Made by a program: the position numbers and the translations under genes
The notes under the pieces: model-generated
Databases searched by the model: none
Told to the model about the DNA's origin: nothing
What the model saw: the letters and a program-made list of their open reading frames with translations, nothing else
Part shown: positions 1 to 6,600 of the stretch, in pieces
How the letters are laid out: each line of letters starts with the position of its first letter
Position numbering within the stretch: the stretch's first letter is position 1
Assembly: GCA_946885335.1 (NCBI GenBank)
Contig: CAMPGG010000137.1
Coordinates: 1 to 8,628 of the forward strand
Source: an uncultured Chitinophagaceae bacterium
GTDB lineage: Bacteria; Bacteroidota; Bacteroidia; Chitinophagales; Chitinophagaceae
DNA length: 8,628 bases
Direction: 5' to 3'

Positions 1-434
1 CGGTGAAGACTTCTTTTTATTTCATCGGTACAATGATCAATGAATTGGTCGGCTATAATTTCAAGGTGCCTTACATCCAGCGGTTTGGTAATAAATGCCG
101 CTTTATGTTGTGCAGCAAATTCTTTATCAGCATGAAAAGATGATGTAGTAAAAAGTACCACGGGAATATTTTCGAAGCGTTGAATTTGTCTTATCTTCTT
201 TAAAGCTTCTTTACCATTTAAACGGGGCATATTAATGTCCAGGATAATTAAACAAGGAGCCGGATCCAAATCAGAAAGATTCTCCAGGTAAGAAACAGCT
301 TCTTTGCCATCTGTGGCAGTAACCATTTCAACGTTATCCGCATAACGATTAAAGGCTTCTGTTACCAGCATCAGGTCATCCGGATCATCGTCCGCATATA
401 AAACAACATGTTTAGGGTAATCAGTTTGTGACAT
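1..434 (-). CDS. Receiver-only response regulator, Rcp1/CheY-like (3' end cut by window edge)
   Basis: This is a stand-alone phosphoacceptor (REC) protein of a two-component system. About 144 residues are visible and the reading frame runs off the left edge without a stop. The start is the ATG at 432-434, preceded by a good promoter candidate. The receiver landmarks are all visible: the acidic cluster ADDDPDD at residues 14-20, the phosphorylatable Asp66 in LDINMPRLNG, the switch Thr96/Thr97 in LFTTSS, and Lys117 in FITKP. No output domain follows in the visible part, and the receiver fold is essentially complete, so little is probably missing. The DDDPDD and NMPRLNGKEAL signatures are typical of the Rcp1-like family, whose members often take phosphate from phytochrome kinases. 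Here the likely donor is the histidine kinase encoded at 3615-8609, which has no receiver of its own. That pairing is inferred from proximity only. Confidence 0.93.
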   Translation of the reverse strand, partial: MSQTDYPKHVVLYADDDPDDLMLVTEAFNRYADNVEMVTATDGKEAVSYLENLSDLDPAPCLIILDINMPRLNGKEALKKIRQIQRFENIPVVLFTTSSFHADKEFAAQHKAAFITKPLDVRHLEIIADQFIDHCTDEIKRSLH

Positions 435-456
435 GCAGGTAAAGGGTGTTATGTTG

Positions 457-488
457 CAAATGTATGGTAATCTCTACCATAAATTCAA
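457..488 (-). promoter_or_regulatory. Putative Bacteroidota-type promoter of the leftward response regulator
   Basis: Read on the minus strand, TACATTTG (457-464, followed by C) matches the Bacteroidota -7 consensus TAnnTTTG exactly. A TTG (486-488) lies 21 bp upstream as a possible -33 element. Transcription would begin near 450, giving a leader of roughly 18 nt before the ATG at 434. The spacing and exact -7 match are seen directly; promoter activity is inferred. Confidence 0.5.
463..481. repeat. Perfect 7-bp inverted repeat inside the promoter (operator-like)
   Basis: TATGGTA (463-469) and TACCATA (475-481) are exact reverse complements separated by 5 bp. The left arm overlaps the TA of the putative -7 box and the repeat fills much of the spacer towards the -33 element. 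This is where a repressor site would block RNA polymerase. It is not followed by a T-run, lies upstream of the presumed transcription start, and so is not a terminator. The binding protein is unknown. Confidence 0.4.
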
Positions 489-505
489 GAATGTGGATAG
501 ATATC

Positions 506-760
506 TTAGCAATCTATCAGTTCTTCTATTTTCAATTGTTTTAAATATGGATCAAGCAATTCAGTGCCATCAAAACAGCGTATAATTTTTACTTCCCGCC
601 TGTACCTGGTATAAATTATTTCAGCATAAAAACTGTTATAAAAATACAAAACCCTTGATTGGTTAAAGGTTCGAAGTTTACCAAGAAAAATACCGTCCTT
701 ATAAATAATATCTAACTGTTCTTGCCGGGATAGTTCATTAAAATCAATTAGTCCTTTCAT
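506..760 (-). CDS. Small uncharacterised protein, 84 residues
   Basis: I do not recognise a characterised family. The product is a soluble, basic and aromatic-rich small protein with no signal peptide or membrane segment. The middle holds a run of aromatics (VLYFYNSFYAEIIYTRY, about residues 37-53) followed by an RRFD-like segment, IIRCFDGTELLDPYL. The alternating hydrophobic/aromatic pattern suggests a compact beta-rich domain. The frame extends upstream to a TTG at 787, but the internal ATG at 758-760 is the more likely start. The gene sits between two response regulators on the same strand, 71 bp before one and 134 bp after the other, which suggests but does not prove a link with the signalling genes. 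It does not overlap any other gene, which argues that it is real rather than a shadow frame. From memory, similar short proteins of unknown function are common in Chitinophagaceae, but I cannot verify homology. Confidence 0.7.
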   Translation of the reverse strand: MKGLIDFNELSRQEQLDIIYKDGIFLGKLRTFNQSRVLYFYNSFYAEIIYTRYRREVKIIRCFDGTELLDPYLKQLKIEELIDC

Positions 761-894
761 ACCTTTCAACTTTATTCTTACTGCCAATACCCAGTTTTAA
801 TGAATTGCTAACTGGAACGAAGATAAATACAATGAATCAAAAAATAAGCCGGGAATAAAAGATGTTGAATAGCGAATTTTATATATCTGTATTA

Positions 895-1350
895 TTAACA
901 ATGGATCAATGTACCTGTGTCTTTGCTCAGGTTACGGAGACTACCTTCAAGATCGGCGGGAATACTGCCTATAACAGCTATAAGTATGCGCTCAAGTTCT
1001 TTTAGGTTATTTGGTTTGGTGATAAAACAAACTGCCCCTGTTTCCATGGTTTCCTCAATATCATTTATTTGGGAAGAAGTTGTATAAATAATAACGGGTA
1101 TATGATTTAGTTGATCGTCCTTTTTAATTTTTTTCAAACATTCTTTACCATCCATCCTGGGCATGTTCAGGTCAAGAAAAATAAGATCTGGTAAATGGTT
1201 CGTAGTTTCTGCCAATTTTTCTAATGCATCTCTCCCATCTTCAGCATGCTGTAATTTTATTGAGGGCTCAATATTTGCAATGACTTCACCAAATAATTGC
1301 ACATCATCCATATCATCATCAACAACCAATATTTTTTTTATTGCATTCAT
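895..1350 (-). CDS. Receiver-only response regulator, Rcp1/CheY-like, 151 residues
   Basis: This is a second single-domain response regulator without a DNA-binding or enzymatic output domain. Visible landmarks are the acidic cluster VVDDDMDD (9-16), phosphoacceptor Asp60 in FLDLNMPRMDG, Thr90/Thr91 in IYTTSS and Lys112 in FITKP. About 25 residues follow the receiver fold and end in a terminal Cys; they show no known domain. The frame is open to a TTG at 1377, but I chose the ATG at 1348-1350: it starts the usual short lead-in (MNAIKKILVVDDD), and the TTG coincides with a promoter -7 box that should lie outside the message. The gene is divergent from the heme oxygenase-phytochrome genes. As with its neighbour at 1-434, the likely role is to carry phosphate from a histidine kinase, plausibly the one at 3615-8609, to other proteins. 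Whether the two receivers compete or act in series cannot be told. Confidence 0.95.
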   Translation of the reverse strand: MNAIKKILVVDDDMDDVQLFGEVIANIEPSIKLQHAEDGRDALEKLAETTNHLPDLIFLDLNMPRMDGKECLKKIKKDDQLNHIPVIIYTTSSQINDIEETMETGAVCFITKPNNLKELERILIAVIGSIPADLEGSLRNLSKDTGTLIHC

Positions 1351-1374
1351 TATGAGTAGTGGACGGTTATTGAT

Positions 1375-1405
1375 CAAAAATATAAAAAATTAATATTACC
1401 TGAAA
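1375..1405 (-). promoter_or_regulatory. Putative Bacteroidota-type promoter of the second response regulator
   Basis: On the minus strand TATTTTTG (1375-1382) matches the -7 consensus TAnnTTTG exactly, and TTTC (1402-1405), one base off TTTG, lies 19 bp upstream. Transcription would start near 1370 and give a leader of about 20 nt to the ATG at 1350, much like the leader predicted for the other response regulator. The surrounding sequence is AT-rich, so a chance match is possible. Confidence 0.4.
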
Positions 1406-1454
1406 TTGTTCATCTCAATTAAATCTTTTTATCATTTTCTAAGTATTTTTACTG

Positions 1455-2033
1455 ATGCCTATTACTGAACCGACGGTGGCGGCAACCTTGAAAAAGATCA
1501 CTGCAGCAGCCCACCTCTCTACAGAAAAATCATTGATACCAGCATTAACCCGGATCCAATCAAATGCAGATTATTACCAGGTTTTAAAAACATTTTACGG
1601 ATTTTTTGCACCACTTCAGCAACTTACCTTTCAATATTTATCTGCCAACGACCTTTTTGATATTCATGAAAGGAGAACTGCCGATAAATTATTATTAGAT
1701 ATTAAATCTATTGGTTATTCAACAGAGGACCTGGACATATGTAAAAAAATGCCAGATATTAAAAATAAAGCTCACGCTTTTGGTGCTTTATATGTTGCAG
1801 AAGGCAGCACCCTTGGTGGTGCAGTAATCTGCAATATGCTATTGAAAAATAATCAACTTACCTTAACGGAAAACAATCTTCGTTTTTTCAATGCATACGG
1901 TAAAGACAACGCTGTAAAATGGGAAACTTTTATTTCAACACTAAATCTTCAACCAGACCTGGATCCGATTGCCGACGCTGCTAATCAAACTTTTTATTTA
2001 TTCAAAAACTGGATTGAACAATCACTTTTTTAA
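1455..2033 (+). CDS. bphO: Bacterial heme oxygenase (biliverdin-producing, BphO type)
   Basis: The 192-residue product matches the usual length of phytochrome-associated heme oxygenases. The enzyme opens heme with O2 and reducing equivalents to give biliverdin IXalpha, CO and ferrous iron, in the cytosol. The proximal heme ligand is His20 in AAHLSTEKSL, with Glu24 one helical turn on. The distal-helix signature is visible as LYVAEGSTLGG at 112-122, whose glycines let the helix kink over the heme. There is no signal peptide or membrane anchor, unlike eukaryotic heme oxygenases. The start ATG at 1455 lies 104 bp from the divergent response regulator start and has no Shine-Dalgarno, as is normal in Bacteroidota. 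The stop codon shares its last A with the phytochrome ATG (TAATG), so the two are almost certainly co-transcribed and possibly translationally coupled. The context makes chromophore supply the evident job, rather than iron scavenging. Confidence 0.95.
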   Translation: MPITEPTVAATLKKITAAAHLSTEKSLIPALTRIQSNADYYQVLKTFYGFFAPLQQLTFQYLSANDLFDIHERRTADKLLLDIKSIGYSTEDLDICKKMPDIKNKAHAFGALYVAEGSTLGGAVICNMLLKNNQLTLTENNLRFFNAYGKDNAVKWETFISTLNLQPDLDPIADAANQTFYLFKNWIEQSLF

Positions 2034-3541
2034 TGCACATTACCCAGAAAAATGATGCGGAATTCTGCGGAAAGGTTCCCCTTCATCAAACCAACCAGGT
2101 ACAACCACATGGATACCTATTGATCATAGACCGCGATTCACAACAAATATTGCAGGCAAGTGAAAATGTTACCGCCTTGCTTGGGGTACCAGCCAAAGAA
2201 GCTGTACAAACTTTAATGAACAAATATTTACCCCAAAATCAATTAGAACAAATAAAAGAATCTTTTAAAAACGGGGTGCAAAGTCGTTTACCTTTTTTAT
2301 TAGATTTTAATACCGGCTCCCGCCTGTCAACGGTAAAAGCACAGGCAAATTATTTTGTTATGGAAGTGGAACGGGAAGATATGGTGGATAATAAACAAAA
2401 AAGTTTTTTATCGGTGTACCAGGATATAAAATATGTAATGGCTGCCATTGAACAGGGCACCGATATCCGCGAATTATGCCAACAAGTTATTGCTGCCTTG
2501 AAAAGACTATCAGGTTTTGATAAGATTATGATTTACCAGTTTGATGAATATTGGAATGGTGATGTAATTGCGGAAGTGATGGAAGACGGAATGGACAGTT
2601 ACCTTGGTTTGAAATTTCCGGCATCGGATGTTCCGCAACAGGCCAGGGAATTGTACAAAAAAACACCATACAGGCTTATACCAAATGTAAATTATACACC
2701 TGTAAAACTTTATCCCGTATTGAATCCTAAGACCCGCATGTTTACTGATTTATCCGATAGTAACCTGCGGAGCGTTGCGGAAGTACATTTGGAATACCTG
2801 CGGAATATGAAAGTAGCAGCCTCCATGTCAACCCGCATTTTAAAAGATAACCAGCTTTGGGGTTTAATAGCCTGCCATCACCGGGAGCCAAAATATCTTT
2901 CGTACGAAATGTGTTCAGTTTTCGAATTGCTTTCACATACACTATCCGCAAAAATTTCTTCTATACAAAACAAAGATGTTTTTGATAACCGTTCAGGGAT
3001 GTATAAAATTCATGCGGAAATTATTGAACATATTTTCAGGAATAATTCCCTCGGCAACCTTCCTCCTGATTTATTGAACCTGTTGAAAGCAGATGGTGTT
3101 GCCGTTTGTATGAATGGAATGATTGAACGCATCGGCCAAACGCCAGAAGAAAATGAAATACATGAATTGATAAACTGGTTGCAGGCAATAGAAAACCAAA
3201 AGGTTTATATGCAGTCATCTCTTTCATCTGTATTTGAACCGGCAGATGCTTATTCAGAAATTTCAAGCGGGATCATGGCTTTGCCTCTTCAACCGGAAAA
3301 ACAAAATTTTATATTGGCGTTCAGAGCCGAAGCCGTAAAAAAAATATTATGGGGAGGCAAGCCGCATGAAGCGGTTCAATTTGAAACTGATGGAAAAGGT
3401 TATCATCCCCGTGCTTCTTTTGCCGCCTGGCAGGAAACTGTTAAAAAAACATCGCTTCCATGGACCAATGAGGAAATAGAAGTGGCCGAAAAATTCCGCA
3501 ATTCGGTAATCGACTTCATTCTTAACAAAATGGAAAGCTGA
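2033..3541 (+). CDS. bphP: Bacteriophytochrome photosensory module (PAS-GAF-PHY) without a kinase domain
   Basis: The protein is a red/far-red photoreceptor core of 502 residues with PAS (about 16-130), GAF (about 138-312) and PHY (about 320-500) domains. Cys12, upstream of VQPHG, is placed to bind biliverdin covalently. The GAF pocket is clear: Tyr168, PASDVP with Asp199 (196-201), Tyr208, Arg214, Arg246, His252, Tyr255, Ser264, Ser266 and CHH with His282. From recall of Deinococcus BphP, most of these keep the same spacing (Asp207-His260-His290 there). One deviation is A249-E250 where Ser-Pro is usual before the His. The PHY tongue has WGG (440-442) and PRASF with Arg460. Odd feature: the protein ends about 15 residues after the SLPWTNEEIE segment, where a histidine kinase normally follows. 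The sequence after the stop shows no kinase remnant, so this is not a fresh frameshift. It probably signals through a partner, plausibly the kinase encoded next. Confidence 0.95.
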   Translation: MHITQKNDAEFCGKVPLHQTNQVQPHGYLLIIDRDSQQILQASENVTALLGVPAKEAVQTLMNKYLPQNQLEQIKESFKNGVQSRLPFLLDFNTGSRLSTVKAQANYFVMEVEREDMVDNKQKSFLSVYQDIKYVMAAIEQGTDIRELCQQVIAALKRLSGFDKIMIYQFDEYWNGDVIAEVMEDGMDSYLGLKFPASDVPQQARELYKKTPYRLIPNVNYTPVKLYPVLNPKTRMFTDLSDSNLRSVAEVHLEYLRNMKVAASMSTRILKDNQLWGLIACHHREPKYLSYEMCSVFELLSHTLSAKISSIQNKDVFDNRSGMYKIHAEIIEHIFRNNSLGNLPPDLLNLLKADGVAVCMNGMIERIGQTPEENEIHELINWLQAIENQKVYMQSSLSSVFEPADAYSEISSGIMALPLQPEKQNFILAFRAEAVKKILWGGKPHEAVQFETDGKGYHPRASFAAWQETVKKTSLPWTNEEIEVAEKFRNSVIDFILNKMES

Positions 3542-3572
3542 ATTTTTTTCCCAATTATATATCTGGCAAAAA

Positions 3573-3606
3573 TTTGGCATATCAATTACATGATTAGTTA
3601 CAATTG
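3573..3606 (+). promoter_or_regulatory. Weak promoter candidate in the gap before the large hybrid kinase
   Basis: The 73-bp gap has TTTG (3573-3576) and, 22 bp on, TACAATTG (3599-3606), one base off TAnnTTTG. Transcription would start only a few bases before the ATG at 3615, so the message would be almost leaderless. No convincing terminator separates the phytochrome from this gene, so read-through from the heme oxygenase-phytochrome message is equally likely. The gap is AT-rich and chance matches are expected. Confidence 0.2.
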
Positions 3607-3614
3607 AATAAACC

Positions 3615-6600
3615 ATGGCAAAATCGGAACATTTTATAATCGCTATAGGTGCTTCTGCAGGAGGATTAGAAGCAATCCATGAATTTTTTGACAACATGCC
3701 TTCTAATGGGAACCTGAGTTTTATAATCATCCAGCATCTGTCGCCTGATTATAAAAGTTTACTGGTTGAATTGGTTAGCAAGCACACCAACATGAAAGTA
3801 TATGAGGCTGATCACAACGCGTTGGTAAAAGGAAATTGTGTGTATGTAATCCCCAATAATAAATTGCTTACGATCAAATCAGGCCGCCTGCAACTGGAAG
3901 ATAAAATCCAGGAAAAAGCACCCAACACTGCGGTTGATATCCTTTTACGATCACTGGCAAAGGACCAGGGAAGTAAAGCCATAGCCATTATTTTATCCGG
4001 TACCGGAACTGATGGTTCAAAGGGAATTATTGAAATAAATAAAGCAGGTGGTTTTGTAATGGTGCAGGATCCGCTAACGGCAAAATTTGATGGCATGCCC
4101 AATAGTGCCATTGCAACAGGCGTTGCCGATTTTATTTTGTCGCCCGAATTAATGCCCGAAGAAATTTTTAATTACATCAATGAAAAACCGGAACGGGTAA
4201 GTGTAAATGGTAAACCGGATGAAGCTTCGCTTTCAGAAGTGTTGAAGCTTGTAGAAAAACATTGCGAGCAGGATTTCAGTAATTATAAAACACCCACCAT
4301 CCTCCGGCGTATTGCAAGGCGAATGGGTTTGATGGGTTATGAGAAATTTAAAGAATACCTGCAGTTGCTCAGGAGCTCCCCGGAAGAATGTCAATTCCTG
4401 GGTAAAGAATTTTTGATTGGCGTTACGAAATTTTTCAGGGATGATGCTGCTTTCGATATACTCCGTGAAAAAGTATTGATCCCGATGATCAATGAAAAAA
4501 AATCGGGGGAAGTATTAAAAGTATGGGTCACGGCATGCAGCACAGGTGAAGAGGCTTATAGTATTGCCATCATGATAGACCAATTGCTGCAGAAATATGA
4601 TATAAATCTGGATGTAAAAATATTTGCAACGGATATTGATGCTGAAGCCATTGATTTTGCATCCCGGGCCACTTATGAAAAAAACAGTTTGAAAGAACTG
4701 GATCCTGTATGGTTGCAAAATTATTTTGTAGAAGAAAATGGAAAATATACCGTGCTGCCGAGGCTTCGAAAACAAATTGTTTTTGCCCGTCATAATATTT
4801 TAAAAGATCCGCCATTTATAAAAAATGATATTGTCAGTTGCCGCAACATGCTTATTTACATGAACAGCATTTTGCAACAGAAAATAATTTCGATTTTACA
4901 ATTTTCGCTGAACATGGGCGGCTGCCTGTTCCTGGGGCCAAGTGAATCACCACAAAACATCAATGACGGTTTTACAGAGATCAGCAGTAAATGGAAATTA
5001 TTCAGAAAGATATTTCACGAAAGCACTTATAACCCCGAAAGATTACCATCCTCCCTTGCATTTAAAACATCCAGGGAAAACACGCCAGCCCCTTATCAAA
5101 AAGAAAGCGGTTTAAGTAAAGATCTTTCGGATGATTTTAAAAGTTTATTGATTGATAAATATGGTTTCGCTGCTTTATATATCGATAAAAATTTTGAGAT
5201 CAAAGAAGCGGTGGGCAATTTCAATAAATATTTATCGCTGCCGGAAAAAATTACATCGTTAAATATTTTACGCATGGTGGATAAGGAATTATCTATCCGC
5301 TTAAATGCAACCATTCGCCGCGCAGTAAAAGAAAATGCAGAAATCAGTTTATCTGGAGTAAAATCTCCCAATAACCCCGATAAAGCAATTAACATTATTG
5401 TAAAACCTGCCACCCGTAATAATATGCTGATGGTCTTATTGAGTGAAAGCAATGAGACCATTTTTGCAAAGTCATTATCTGACCAAACAGAACTTAGCGA
5501 GGTCATTTCATCCACATATGTACACGACCTGGAAGAAGAATTAAAAGAAACCCGGGTTAATTTACAAATGGCGGTCGAAAGCCTTGAAACTTCTAATGAA
5601 GAATTACAATCGAGCAATGAAGAATTGCTTTCGGCTAATGAAGAATTGCAAAGCAGTAATGAAGAACTGCAATCCTTAAACGAAGAATTGCACACACTGA
5701 ATACAGAACATCAACTGCGCATAAGAGAATTAATAGAGCTGAATGATGACCTGAATAATTATTTCCGCAGTACAGAAATTGCACAGGTTTTTGTGGATGC
5801 TGATTATCGCATCCGCAAGTTTAATCCAGCTGCTATCAAAATGGTTAACCTGATAGAAGGCGATATAGGCCGTCCGATTGTACATATCAGCACAAACATC
5901 AAAGCAAGTAAAAATTTTTCAACGGATATTGAAAGAGTGGTAAAAACACAGGTGCCCCTGGAAAAAGAAGTGGAACTGGTGAATGGCCGCATATACCTGA
6001 TGAAAATATTGCCTTTTGTCCGGCAGGATCAAAAAGTAGATGGCGCTGTTATCACTTTTGTAGATGTATCCGGAATAAAAGAATTAAATACCATAATCCG
6101 CAGTGTATTTGATGCCACGTTGAGTGTTATGATGGCATTTAAGGCCGTTCGGAACAACCGGGGACAGGTGCAGGATTTTGAGTGGATAGCAGCCAATTAT
6201 GCCGCAGATGAAATGCTTGGCAAATCCAATGAAGAATATATTGGGAAAATGCTGTCAAAAGAATTTCCGCAATTATTGAAAAAAGGATTCTTAGAAAAAT
6301 TCAATGCGGTTATTGAAACCGGTCAGCCTTTTCATATCGAAACAGAGTTAATAAATCAGCATAAACAAAACTGGTACAACCTGATTGCCACACCTATGAT
6401 GGATGGCATCGTCATCAGTCTCACAGATATCACCGATAAAAAACAGGCAGAAGAAAAGATCAGGGAGAACTACCAGGAGCTGGTTAAGTCAAAAGAAAAT
6501 TACCGCATATTAAATCTGCAGCTTGAACAAAAAGTTAAAGACAGAACATTTGAACTTTCACAAAGCGAAGAAAGATTCAGGCTTATTTCCAGCGCTATCA

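Noticed and set aside
761..787. Upstream extension of the 84-residue protein to a TTG start at 787
   Set aside because: TTG starts are rare in this type of genome, and the ATG at 760 gives a normal compact protein. It cannot be fully excluded.
1163..1393. Open frame on the plus strand opposite the second response regulator (76 residues)
   Set aside because: It is the complement of a convincing receiver domain, and its Ser/Phe-rich composition is typical of a shadow frame.
1407..1450. Promoter for the heme oxygenase on the plus strand (TTG at 1407, then TATCATTT about 21 bp on)
   Set aside because: The -7 element misses two of the six defined positions of TAnnTTTG in a very AT-rich stretch. 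A promoter must lie in this divergent region, but I cannot place it with confidence.
3532..3552. Possible terminator hairpin at the phytochrome stop codon (GGAAA ... TTTCC)
   Set aside because: The stem is only 5 bp and mostly A-T, the loop is long, and no T-run follows the right arm.
3581..3607. Inverted repeat TCAATT ... AATTGA before the large kinase
   Set aside because: The arms are 6 bp of low complexity in an AT-rich gap and do not extend, so chance is the simplest explanation.
3347..3730. Open frame on the minus strand across the phytochrome-kinase gap (127 residues)
   Set aside because: It overlaps the PHY tongue and the CheB active-site region, both firmly coding on the plus strand, and its translation has no recognisable domain.
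5096..5695. Long open frame on the minus strand (199 residues, very rich in Ser, Leu and Cys)
   Set aside because: It is antisense to the first PAS-like domain and the NEEL coiled coil of the hybrid kinase. The repeated composition is simply the complement of the heptad codons, and the sense frame has unmistakable domains.
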